Translations under genes and position numbers: made by a program | Notes under the pieces: generated by a model | Told to the model about the DNA's origin: nothing | The model's input: only the letters and a program-made list of their open reading frames with translations | Databases searched by the model: none | Part shown: piece by piece, positions 12,125 to 24,200 of the stretch | How the letters are laid out: each line of letters starts with the position of its first letter | How positions within the stretch are numbered: the stretch's first letter is position 1 | Assembly: GCA_001692895.1 (NCBI GenBank) | Contig: KV748243.1 | Coordinates: 813,248-877,247 of the forward strand | Direction: 5' to 3' | DNA: 64,000 bases | Source of the DNA: Cenococcum geophilum 1.58 | Lineage: Eukaryota > Ascomycota > Dothideomycetes > Gloniales > Gloniaceae

Positions 12125-13862
12125 AACGGTAGAATATAGCAGATAGCTATATTAGGGCTTTAGGGCATTTTTATCCCTATATTCTTCTAGTAACTTATTA
12201 TCTTTATTATACTAGTATTCTATCTATTTATTTAGGTACTTTAGAGGTTTAGGTATATTAGAGTATTAGTTATAAAACTCTTTAAGCTTCTAGGGGTAGC
12301 CTATAAAGTTTTATATAAAGTACTAAGTTAGGTCTAAATTATAGCCCTTTTATTAAACACGGTATTTTAGCGTTCCCTATACTATCTTATAGGCTAGTAT
12401 TTTATTAACTTCCTATTTATTATTACTATTTACTTAAACTAGTAGGGGAGGCTTATTTATTTATCTAGGTAATAGGTTATTTATAGCTTTCCGTAACTTA
12501 TTTAGTAAAAAAATAAAATAAACTCTAATTAAATCTAGGAGTTTTACCTTATATAAGTTACTTATCTTCTTAAGAACCTTATATAGTCCTACTATTTAGT
12601 AGTCTAGCTTATAGCTAGGTTATTTAATCTTTTAATTCCTTATTATAACCTAAACTATATTACTAAGGGCAAAGTTAGGCTTTTAATAGTGTTTATTTAC
12701 CTACTATTCTATTAACTTTTAAGCTTTTTTTAGGTTCTTATAGGCTACTATTTAGGCTTCCTCTAAGCGTTTAGCGTACTATTAGGCCTTAGTATAGAAT
12801 AGCTTTTTTTATATAGTTTAGGGTTCTTCTAGCCTTTTTTAGTTAAAGCTTATATAGGGTAAGTATCCTATTTCTAGCTAAATTAAGGTAAACCCTATAG
12901 AGTTATAGGGTAGGGTTACTTAGGCATAGTTTATTAAGGGTAGTAGTTTAAACTAGTTATCCTAGAAATAGTTAATAAAGGGCCTAAGCCTTTAGTCTAG
13001 GTACTAATTTATAATCTCCGTCTAACCGTCTATCTAGGGGTAGTAAGCTATAAAAAGCTTTAGCTTAATACCTAAGATTTAGGTAAACTTATTCTAAAAG
13101 GCCAATATAAACTATAGCCTATAATTAGATATAATAGTATTTAGTAGTTTATAGATTTAGTAAATATAATAAATATATAGCTAGGCTACCTTTTTAGTAT
13201 TAATATTTTTATAATAGGGAATTAAGAACGGGCGTTTGCTAAAGCGGTTAACTATAACTATAACTATATTATATCTATTACAGTCCCTAAATAGTTTATA
13301 AAAGTCTATAAAGATATACTACTAAAGGCGCTTTAATATTAAGAGTGGCTTAAGTAGTCCTAGGGTCTTATTTTATAGGATTATAGCTCTCTAGTAGTCT
13401 TCGCAGTTCTATATATATTAATTAATATTTATAACTATTCTTAGCTAGTAGTAGCGGCAGTTAATAATTTTATAGGTTTTATTCTTACTAGGGTATACTA
13501 TAAAAACTTAGTAATAAGCTTCGCGGATTAGTTTAGTTTATAAATTATTAACGTTAAGGACTATAAGCCGCTCCTAGTATAGGAGTAACCCTTCCTCTAC
13601 TTTAAAATTGGGGTTTCCTTTTATAGCTTAATTATAGAGGGCCTTTAGGGCGTTAGCCGTGCGGTTTATAGTTAAGAGGCGGTTAATTAGCCCTATTAGT
13701 TTATTTAAGGTCTCCTTTATTAATACTAGCTTGTTTAGCTAGGAGTCTAGCTCTTTAAAAATCCGCAAGTTAAGCTATTTAGGGTAGAGAAGGGTGCGCG
13801 TCTAATATTAGGTCTTTAGCTTATCCTAAGGTCCTACGTCTTATTCTCTTTAGGTTAGAGTA
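12125..13862 (-). pseudogene. Chromovirus copy B: integrase and chromodomain (left inner arm, RIP-inactivated)
   Basis: This is the reverse complement of 14591-16312 and encodes, on minus, the pol C-terminal part: connection region, integrase, then a chromodomain-like end near 12130-12350. The break from copy A lies at 13862, inside pol after RNase H, where the two arms stop matching. Differences from copy A are transitions such as GCCGTG/GCTGTG. It was continuous with 7197-7477 and the LTR 6985-7196 before the 4647-bp insertion. No intact frame remains. Confidence 0.8.
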
Positions 13863-14590
13863 AACTTAAGTATTAAGTTTATATTAAGAAGGTCCTAAAA
13901 AGACTACAGAACGCGAGGTTATAAGTTTAGGGTAAAACGTATAAAATACCTTAGGTTTATTGCAACTATAAAAGAAATTAAGGTTAACCCTAAAAAGGTA
14001 AAGGTAATCCGTAACTAGAAGCCCCCTTATATAGTAAAAGGAATCTAATCCTTTCTTAGTTTTTATAACTTCTATTACCGGTTTATCCGCGACTATAGAA
14101 TTATAGTAAAACCTCTTATATAACTAACTAGGAAGGATACACCTTTTATTTTTAATAATAACTATATAAAAGCCTTTAAAAAGATAAAGGATTGGCTTAT
14201 TTATTCCCTAATCCTTTATTACTATAACTTAGACCTTAAATTAATACTAGAAACGGATGCTTTTAATAGGGTTATAGTGGGAATCCTATTACAGTTAAAT
14301 CCAGATAGCGAATAGTACCTTATTGCCTTCTTAAAAATAATAAACCTAGCTAAGTATAACTATAAAGTATACGATAAAGAAATGCTAGCTATTATTTAAT
14401 TACTTTTTTAATAGCGCGTAGAGCTTAAAGGTATAAACCCCTAGATTAAGATATATATAGACTATAAAGCCCTAAAGTACTTTATAACTATAAAGTAGTT
14501 TACTAAATAATAAGCCTAGTAGGCCAAAATACTCTTTTAATTCTTTTTTATAATTATATATCGTTTTAGTAAGTAAAACTTTAAGACTAA
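13863..14590 (+). other. Unique spacer at the centre of the giant palindrome
   Basis: 728 bp present once, on the plus strand, carrying the end of the reverse transcriptase and most of RNase H of copy A. The arms match up to 13862 and from 14591. Confidence 0.85.
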
Positions 14591-16312
14591 TACTCTAACC
14601 TAAAGAGAATAAGATATAGGACCTTAGGATAAGCTAAAGACCTAATATTAAACGCGCGCCCTTCTTTACCCTAAATAGCTTAACTTACAGATTATTAAAG
14701 AGCTAGACTCCCAGCTAAACAAGCTAGTATTAATAAAGGAGACCTTAGATAAACTAATAGGGCTAATTAACCGCCTCTTAACTATAAACCGCACAGCTAA
14801 TGCCCTAAAGGCCCTTTATAATTAAGCTATAAAAAACCCCTAATTTTAAAGTAGAGAAAGGGTTACTCCTATACTAGGAGCGGCTTATAGTTCTTAACAT
14901 TAATAATTTATAAACTAAACTAATCCGCGAAGCTTATTACTAAGTTTTTATAGTATACCCTAGTAAGAATAAAACCCATAAAATTATTAACTGCCACTAC
15001 TATTAGCTAAGAATAGTTATAAATATTAATTAATATATATAGAACTGCGAAGACTACTAAAGAGCTATAATTCTATAAAATAAGACCCTAAGACTACTTA
15101 AGCCACTCCTAATATTAAAGCGCCCTTAATAGTATATCTTTATAGACTTTTATAAACTATCTAGGGACCATAATAGATACGATATAGTTATAGTTATAGT
15201 TAACCGCTTTAGCAAACGCCTATTCTTAATTCCTTATTATAAAAATATTAATACTAAAAAGGTAGCTTAGCTATATATTTATTACGTCTACTAAATCTAT
15301 AAACTACTAAATACTATTATATTTAATTATAGGCTATAGTTTATTTTAGCCTTTTAGAATAAGTTTACCTAGATCTTAGGTATTAAGCTAAAGCTTTTTA
15401 TAGCTTACTACCCCTAGATAGACAGTTAGATAGAGATTATAAATTAGTACCTAAACTAAAGGCTTAGGCCCTTTATTAACTATTTCTAGGATAACTAGTT
15501 TAAACTACTACCCTTAATAGACTACGCCTAAATAACCCTACCCTATAACTCTATAGGGTTTGCCCTAATTTAGCTAGAAATAGGATACTTACCCTATATA
15601 AGCTTTAACTGGAAAAGGCTAGAAGAACCCTAAACTATATAAAAGAAGCTATTTTATACTAAGGCCTAATAGTATACTAAACGCTTAGAGGAAGCCTAGA
15701 TGGTAGCCTATAAGAACCTAAAAAAAGCTTAAAAGTTAATAAAATAGTAGGTAAACAAATACCATTAAAAGCCTAACTTTGCCCTTAGTAATATAGTCTA
15801 GGTTATAATAAGGAATTAGAAGATTAAATAACCTAGCTATAAGCTAAACTACTAAATAGTAAGACTATATAAGGTTCTTAAGAAGATAGGTAACTTATAT
15901 AAGGTAAAGCTCCTAAATTTAATTAGAGTTTATTTTATTTTCTTACTAGATAAGTTATAGAAAGCTATAAATAACCTATTACCTAGATAAAAGAACGAGC
16001 CTCCCCTACTAGTTTAAGTAAATAATAATAATAAATAGGAAGTTAATAAAATACTAGCCTATAAGATAGTATAGGGAACGCTAAAATACTATAATTTAGA
16101 CCTAATTTAATACCTTATATAGAACTTTATAGGCTACCCCTAAAAGTTTAAAGAGTTTTATAACTAATACCCTAATATACCTAAACCCCTAAAGTACCTA
16201 AATAAATAGATAGAATGCTAGTATAATAAAAATAATAAGTTACTAAAAGAATATAGGGATAAAAATGCCCTAAAGCCCTAATATAGCTATTTGCTATATT
16301 CTGCCGTTTTCT
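13890..16312 (+). pseudogene. Chromovirus copy A: RT end, RNase H, integrase, chromodomain (RIP-inactivated)
   Basis: Ty3/gypsy pol C-terminal half. The frame reads KYLRFIATIKEIKVNPKKV then FLSFYNFYYRFIRDY (RT thumb) near 13940-14100, ETDAFNRVIVGILLQ and YDKEMLAII (RNase H) at 14245-14400, an integrase core with FIDFYKLSRDHNRYD near 15140-15190, and a chromodomain-like tail (ILAYKIVQGTLKYYNLDLI with TAG for Q) near 16050-16220. Stops are TAA/TAG at Gln/Trp codons. The 5' part (LTR, gag, protease, most of RT) is absent because the copy begins at the palindrome centre. Element F at 27440-50078 may be the 5' half of the same family, judged by its LTR. Confidence 0.85.
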
Positions 16313-16332
16313 ACTAGTATTATAATTTTTTT

Positions 16333-16383
16333 AAATATCTAAAAACTTTAACCGCTAGCTAAAGTTATTTAATTAGTTAGATT
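16333..16383 (+). other. Shared ~51-bp palindromic 3' motif, copy in chromovirus A
   Basis: Reads AAATATCTAAAAACTTTAAC, then CGCTAGCTAAAGTTATTTAA, then TTAGTTAGATT. It lies about 20 bases after the chromodomain region and about 200 before the polypurine tract. Confidence 0.8.
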
Positions 16384-16584
16384 TATACTAAGACTTTTAG
16401 TAGCTACTCTTTTTAGCCTAGTGCTTTTATGTAACCTATAATTAACTTTTATACTTAGTCTAAATATACTTATATCCCCTTTATCTCCTTATCTTATATT
16501 TTATAATCCTATATTTATAAGCCTAGTACTACCCTATTTCTAACTAAGCCTAAAGGTAGGCTTTTTTTTAAAAGAGGGGGGTAA

Positions 16585-16794
16585 TATAATGGCGCTATTA
16601 TATATTACCTGCTAAATTCTACTATATTTTACTAACTTATAATTAGCTTACCTAGAGCTAGCGCCTTAACAGCTTACCTTATATATTTATTTATATTAGT
16701 CCTAGTAACCCCTTTTTCCCTTCTTTTTAGCTTAATATCTTTATAATATAGTATTTTATAAGCTTTAGTTTAAAGGTAATTATAAGCCGTAATA
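16585..16794 (+). repeat. Chromovirus 3' LTR (right-arm copy A)
   Basis: 210 bp, TATAATGGCGC...GCCGTAATA, preceded by the polypurine tract AAAAGAGGGGGGTAA. Mirrors 6985-7196. Confidence 0.8.
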
Positions 16795-17189
16795 GTAAAA
16801 GGTTAAAAGGCGGGGGCTTAGGATATTTTAGTTAAGCGGGTATATACTATTACTAGTATAATTTATACTTTTAGAGTAAAGAAGTGGTTTAATTTTTTTA
16901 TTTATTTATAGATATTTATCTTATAGACTTTAGTATAAAAAGGAGGGTATTTAAAATGTTATTAGGCTTTAGACTATATTATAGTTATTATTTAATAAAT
17001 TATATTATAGGTAGTATTGCGGAAGAGGTAGAGATATATTAACTATTTTATCTCTATTTAATAATAACTTCTAGGCTAATTAAATTAACTTTTATAAACT
17101 TCTATAAACTTCTAAGCTAATTAGGGGCTAATATTTATAGAGGCATTTTAAACTCTAACGTATAATCTATAAATAGTAGTTATATATAA

Positions 17190-18680
17190 TAATATAAACT
17201 TTAAGGATATAAAACGCAATAAGTTGCTTAGTTATATATCTATTATATATTTATTAATAACTAGGGCTATTATATTCTACCCTAAATTACCTTTTTTTAG
17301 GCTATACTAATTAATATATAATCTAATAAAACCGCTATAACTTAATAATATCTTCTAGTTACCTAGCTTTATTAAAGATAAGTTAATATTAAAGATTAGC
17401 TATTATCTTATTACTAGTATAATAAAGGGAGTTTATCTATATAGGGTAGAGCGCGTTTTTACTAAAAAGTAATCTTTTCCCTTAAATACTAAGTATATAC
17501 TATATTAACACTAATAAGACTAAGTTTTAGTAGTTTAGTACTATAATAGAAAATAAAGGTACTATTTAGGGTATATACGGTGTCTATAAGAATATTTTCC
17601 TTAACTAGCTTAGATTTTAGGCTCTAGATAACCCCTATAGCTCTATATATAATAACTTTACTAATTAACTCTATCTTACCTATAGTAATTAGCTTATTAT
17701 ATATTATATTAGGTTAGTAAAATAGGAATAGACCTATATAAGTTATCCTTTTAACTATTAGGACTAGCTCCTTAGTATACCTATATAGTTCTATATTAAG
17801 ATAAATCTATATAATACTATTATACGCACGTATTTAGCGCCTAAGGACTATTAAGAGGAAGTATACTACTACCTAAGATCTAATATTACTCTATAGAATT
17901 ATATACTATTTATATAGGAGAATACTAAGTATTATTAAGTAGTACTAATTATTAAGTAGGGCTTTATAGCGCGCGTAATAGTCCTCTTTTATACGGCTAT
18001 ATAGTACTAAGGTCTCCTTACTATAATTCCTAAACTATTTAACCTATTTAATCCGTTATTATTAGAATATATATAGAATGTTACTTAATATATATAAGGC
18101 CGTTAATCTTAGATTAAAGTACCTAAATAGTAGCTATAAATTTAAGATAAAGTGTTATAAGAACTCTACCTATAATACTAATATTATATTTAATTAAGTA
18201 TATCTATTAAACGTAATAGTTAGGGCGGTATATAGTAAGATAAAGTATATATTTAGTAAAGAGATATTAAGTGCTTATATATGGGCTTTTACGGAACTTA
18301 ATATATTCCTATTTACTTATACTATCTATTTAAGTAATTTAGTTATACCGTAAGGCCCTAAGTAGCTAGTAGGCTTATATCTATTTAACTCTTATAATAT
18401 TCTCTATACTAGTATAGATATTTTAGTAAAGAGGATTAAGTAGTTTAACTAGCTCTATATATAGGACCTATATTTAGCTACTTCTTCCTATTCTCTTTTA
18501 AATACTAATAACCTAACTAGCTTTATAGATATATAAGAGTTTACTAATATTATTAGTAATAGGTTAAATAAGGTAGATTTTACCTTTAACTTAAATATAG
18601 GTTATAGGCTAAACGTCTCTTAAGCTCCTTACCTAGATATTATTTAAACTACTATAAACTCCTAGGCTAATTAGAGTAAG
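17190..18680 (+). pseudogene. Unknown RIP-inactivated reading frame (right-arm copy)
   Basis: One plus frame stays readable for roughly 480 codons if TAA/TAG are taken as former Gln/Trp codons. Segments include NKLLSYISIIYLLITRAIIF near 17220, IIKGVYLYRVERVFTKK near 17430 and KEILSAYIWAFTELNIFLF near 18265. It holds no retroelement motif I know, and I do not recognise the family. The inverted copy is at 5130-6640. It may be an old DNA transposon or a duplicated host gene. Confidence 0.4.
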
Positions 18681-18826
18681 GCTTTTTTACCTTTAACCCT
18701 TAAGCTAGGGATTAACCTAAACTATTATAAACTTTTAGGCCAATTAGAACGGATACTAATTTCTTACTATTATTATTATCGCTCCTTTTATTTCCTTCTA
18801 AATACTATAAGTAGGAGTATACTAGT

Positions 18827-19470
18827 CTAAGTGTAGTTAACAATATTATAGCCTTAAAGGATAGTAGGAGTATAATAGCACTTAATAGGGGTAGGAACGC
18901 CGTAGTGGTAGAGGCTTATATTATTATATATAGTAGGATAGAGACCGGCGTTGTTAAACTATATAGTTTATTAGTAGTAAACTGCTATAAACTCCTAAGC
19001 TAATTAGAGTAAGTACTAAGTTTTTTACTATTATTATCGCTCCTCTTATTTAGGCATAGGTAATAATATTATAGTTTTAAAAAATAGGAGGAATATAGTA
19101 GTAGGGTATTCTTAGGCATTAGTAAAATATTTATACTTTCTAATAGTACTAATAGCTCCTAATAGCTCTTAATAGGGCTGTTAGGAGCTCTAGGAGACAC
19201 TTATACTTAGTATTCTATTAAAAGCCTATTAGGAGCGCACCTGGACTATATAGACTATATAGACTACTAGGACTATTAGGACCTCTAAAACCTTTAGGAC
19301 CTATAAAATCTCTAGAACAATTAGGACTATTAGTACTATTAAAATAATTAGGATAATATTAAAATTTAAAATTTAAAAATAATGTATATTAATACTTTAG
19401 TATTTATAGCTAGCCAATAAATATAAAAACTAGTTTGATTTTAAACCCTATACTATATATAAGATATATA
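18827..19470. other. RIPped AT-rich stretch without a gene
   Basis: Low-complexity DNA with repeated CTAATAGCTC and ATTAGGAC-type words (19140-19340) and one copy of the dispersed AAACTCCTAAGCTAATTAGA motif near 18985-19010. No gene seen. Confidence 0.6.
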
Positions 19471-19473
19471 ATC

Positions 19474-20066
19474 TAAATTAATCCTTTTTACTTACTACCT
19501 GTGTCTATCTATTATAGAAGCTCTACGCCGTTCTAGGAGGATAATTGCTTAGGCGTTAAGCGATTAATTAAGGAGATAATAGGGAAGCCTTGTAGAGGCT
19601 TTAAATTATTAATTAGCGGCGTTCCTAACGGTTTACTAGCTATATACTAATTTCCTAACTAGGCCTAGTACCTGCCTACCTACTTACCTATCTACTTATC
19701 TACCTACCTACCTGCCTGCCTACCTACTTATTTACTTACCTACCTATATTAGTATCTAATTTAATTTAGGGGAGAGGTTGGCCCGATTAAAAGCTCTAAT
19801 TAATTTAAATTATTCTCTATAGCCATTTACTAGCTATCCTTTTTACCTACTACCTATTTCTGTTATAGGAGCTCTACGTTATTCTAGGGGGATAATTGCT
19901 TAGGCGTTAAGCGATTAATTAAGGAGATAAAGGGGAAGCCTATTGCAAAGGCTCTAAATTATTAATTAGCGGTATTCCTAATAATTTACTAGCTATATAC
20001 TAATTTCCTAACTAGGCATAATGCCTACCTATCTACCTACCTATATATTAGTATCTGGTTTAATTT
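19474..20066. repeat. ~360-bp tandem repeat, two units here, a third split by copia
   Basis: Sequence around TAATTGCTTAGGCGTTAAGC occurs near 19540 and again near 19900, each within a ~200-bp match followed by a (CTAC)n run and by a TTTAATTT block. The block continues after the copia element at 26148-26300 (AGCCTAATTAAAGGCTCTAA), so copia inserted inside a unit. Confidence 0.75.
19670..19746. repeat. (CTAC/CTGC)n tetranucleotide microsatellite
   Basis: CCTGCCTACCTACTTACC-type repeats for about 75 bases. A shorter run is at 20022-20044. Confidence 0.85.
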
Positions 20067-20288
20067 TATTGGGAATAAAGGCAAATGGTCACCATATAAG
20101 GCATATTGCCGTCACGTATAGCAAGTTGCCGTTACATGCGGCAAGTTACCATCACGTACCGCCGCGGCACTAGCGTAGTAAGGAACCCTAAGTTCCTTAC
20201 CCCTTTCTTTAAGAAGAAAACAGAACAGAATAATTATCATACTATCTACGAACCGTAGCTATATAATATCCCCCTTATATAACTAACA
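20067..20288 (+). repeat. Copia 5' LTR
   Basis: 222 bp. Differs from 25921-26142 by transitions only where compared. Confidence 0.9.
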
Positions 20289-21279
20289 CTAATTAGTGGT
20301 TAACTTTACTGTTATACCATAGAGCAGCTAGGTATTCCACTAAGAAGAGACGAGCTACTATACCAGTACTACTCGTGCTAAAGGAAGCTATCTTTTAAGG
20401 TTAGAACTGGTCCTAAACCTTAAATAGAACTTTTCTATAAATCTAAGGATCTAAAGGCTAGAACTGGTCCTAAGCCTTTTTAAGATTATAGATTCTTGCG
20501 TCCATCACGCAGAATAATATACTTTATAAGTCTTCGCGATTTAAGGCTAGAACTAGTCCTAAGCCCTATAATCGTAAATATACGTTATAAACGCGTACCA
20601 AACAACAAATACACATCACGAACACGTACTAAATAATAATCCCTACGCTAATAACACTTCCCTTCCTCCAAAAACATAGCTACGCCTACTTTAAATGACT
20701 GGGAAAACTCTTTACCACTAGGGGTAGCTTTATACGCGAAACTTATTAATAAAAATTAGGATAAATTTACCTTTAATATAACAACTTATACTACAAAATA
20801 AGTTAATAGCTTTCTCCTACACTATATTATATTCTACTAAAGTAAATACTACGCTAATGTATAGCTATAGGAATATTTTAGGGAGGATTTTATAGAATGG
20901 ACTGCTAACACCTAGGCACTTAGTAATATTAATATTATTTAAAATTTTTAAGACTTCCTCTATAGGAACGGGGTATATATTACTAAGAATGGTAACCCAA
21001 TTACTAGTAATATTTAGGCCGTTATTACTAGTATAGAAAAACTAGTATAGACGGAAGCTAAGATTATATATTAACTACGGAAACCTAAAACTAACCTATA
21101 TTCTTTAGAAGGCAACTTTAATTTAGAACAAAACCCCTAGAACGCTACTCTCCCACCTAGAGGTACTCTCCTACCTAAAGGTACTCGTCCTCCACCTCCG
21201 CCGCCTCTAGCTTCTCTACTCTAGCCAACTAGTAACCCTCTACTATAAAAAGTTACAAATCTAATAAAGGTATATTTAG

Positions 21280-24200
21280 ACGAAGAGAAGAAGTTTAAAG
21301 GAGAATTATATGATATACTCAGAGCAAAACTATAGGTCTTCTATAACTGTTGCAATAAGGTTAGAATTTAATACCACTAGTACTACTACGCTTTCTCCAT
21401 TATATTAAAGGGACAGGCAGCAATATTCTATTACGACTATATTATAGGTAAAAACTATAGCTTTAATATAATGCTTTAGCTTACTAGAGCCCACTTTAAG
21501 ACTAATAAGAATCGCCAACTTTATATATCCGAATGGCGAGAGACTATATTTTAGAGAGTTATTACTTCTAACCTAATAAAGACTTATTTAGAGTACCTTT
21601 AACTACTCTTTAATAAACTCTAAAAAATCTAATATGGACTTACTAAAACTTACTAAAATAAGAACAGCCTAAGGAACTAGGTTATCTTAGTATGCCGTAG
21701 TATTCCTAAGTGCAACTTAGCGCTATATAAACCTATAAATACATTTAAAGGAGTATATACTGAGCTACGCTCTACCGTAGGTACTGCAATATAAATATAA
21801 AAATCTTAACAGCTTTATACTAAAAGCCCTACCTAACCAAGCATTCCTAACTAATATAATTATAACTAGACTAATCAAATATATAGCGGCTGTAGTAGGG
21901 AATACGGCAAAGGGTATAATTAACGTTAACTATAAGGTAATTATAGAGGTCCTTATAGAGGTTTATTTCGAAGTAATTGCTAAAAAAAGTGCTACGTTTA
22001 TAAGAAGCTAAATTGCTAGTTAACTAAACACTCCCTTAATAAGCGAAAAGAGGTATATAACAAGTTCCGTTAGAGTATAAGAAACGTTGGAAATTGTAAG
22101 GTCACTATAGCCTACTTCTAAAGCTTCCTAGTTTAATCTAAAGGCGTAGAAGACTTTAAGGGTAAGATTAATAAGACTAAACAGCTCCTTATAGATATAG
22201 AAATTAAAAACTACTTACCTAACTAATACTTTACTAAGTATGGTAAGGTAAATGGTATATAAACCGTTGCTATTCTTAATAACTAATCTACGCTCCATTT
22301 TATTACGAAGTTAGATATCTTTAATAAGCTAAAGGAGAGCTTCGCGTTTTCCTTCAACAATAGATACTCGGCGAACGTCTTCTATAGTATTATACTGGAT
22401 ACTAAAGCCGCAGGAGTATCTATAGTAGGAGAACCTTAAGTTTAAGCCCTTTAGCAGCTTAATAGCTCTATTTAGATTAACTATTTAACGGCAGGCTAAT
22501 ACACAATTCGTTTTAGTAAAGGTACTATAATCTCTCTCGGCATAATTAGGGTTTAAACCCCCTTAGGGTACATTACTTTTCACGTTATTTCCATAAACAC
22601 CCTATTTCTATTTTATATTAGAGATATAGACAAACTAGGTATTAAGCTTAATAACCTTAAGAATATACTCGTGCAGGAAAATAATTGGGTGCCTATTATA
22701 TATAAGTAGGGTTACCCTTAGCTGCTCCTTTAATAACTAAAAAAGAGTATTGCTTAGAGCTATTTAACTAAGTTAAAGTTACGCTAACTACACCATTATT
22801 TTAGTTACCTATTAGTTTACTAATTACTTAGGGTTCTTCAGCGAGTAGGCTATAAAGTTAAGGTTAAGGCAATTAAGCATCTTATAAAATATTACCACCA
22901 CTACTAAATAAACCAGAGGTCCCCTAGCCAATTTAAGTTTACCCTTAAAGATAACTGCAACTTTAACTTCTATATCATTGTTAATATTATATACCTTAGC
23001 GGCAAGCTAGTACTCTAAGTTATTAACTTCTTAACCTCCTTCTAAGCCGCACGATTCTTAAAGGATATATTAGCTAGGAACATATAGGATACCCTTTAGT
23101 TATGCTAAATTAATATCTACCTAGGACCCCCTAATTAAATCGTCCACAATATAGGAAAGAACTTCTTATCTATAGAGTTCCAATAATAAACAAAGGCAAT
23201 AGTAATTAAGGTTAAGGAAGTCCCTATTAAGGCATATAATAGTATTAAAAAAGTAGAGTAATATTACGCGCCATTACACCGCGTATATAAGATTATCTCT
23301 TCGGAATTAAAGGACGCTAGTAAAGAACTTACCTTATAAATAGCTGTTAAAGCTATTAACAATTCCGCTAGCCCAGATAGACTTATACCTATATTACTAG
23401 TCTTTAGCGCCTACCTATAAATAACTAACAATTCTCCACTATCTCCCTTTGTTATATAATAAGCTAAGGCAATTCGCAAGGCAATAAAGGAGGTATAACA
23501 CCTCTATACTATACGCTAGGTTAATAACGCACTAGGAATAAGAAATGGCCCAAATACCTTAACTGCGCTCGATCTACCACTCTAGTCTAAAGTACGCGTA
23601 TAACATAAAAGGGGAGGATAGTTAAGCCCACATTAACTTATTATAATTAATAGTTAAACTTATACTATTTAGATGCCTTACAGACCCACCTAATTCCGTT
23701 TAACTATTATTAAGCCTTACTATAAAGATGATAATTCTAAGCCTTTATAGGATACCCCAGAAGATGCCCTAAAAGAGAACCACGATTAATATACTCCAAA
23801 AGGCGACTACAATCCCGATATAATTATAGTAGATACGCCACAACTATAACGCGGTAGAGGTCGCCTAAAGGGATTATGAAATTGCTAATACCTTATTAAT
23901 TTTAAAGAATAATTTATTGCCGCCATTAAGAATAAAGTTGAGTTATTAATGGCCTTTATAATAGCCAAAAAAAAGGCTAACTTTAAGCTCGCAAAATAGC
24001 TCTAAAAGGAAGGTTATATTATAACCCCAGGAGCTCCTTTCTAAGCATCCGATAAGCAGGAGATTAACAGTCTTATTATAAAAGGAGTCTTTAAATTTAA
24101 GAAATATAACCCTACTAAGTTTAATAGAGTTCGTATCTTTAAGTTAAGAATGGTTAATAAGATTAAGGGCAAAGCTATTAACGCCCTATTTAAGAAATTA

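Larger units (their letters stand above)
14591..18826. repeat. Giant inverted repeat, right arm
   Basis: Reverse complement of 12125-13862 plus 4988-7477. The arm spans integrase, 3' LTR and about 2 kb of DNA beyond the LTR, so a single inverted duplication of an already inserted element explains it better than two insertions. Confidence 0.9.
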
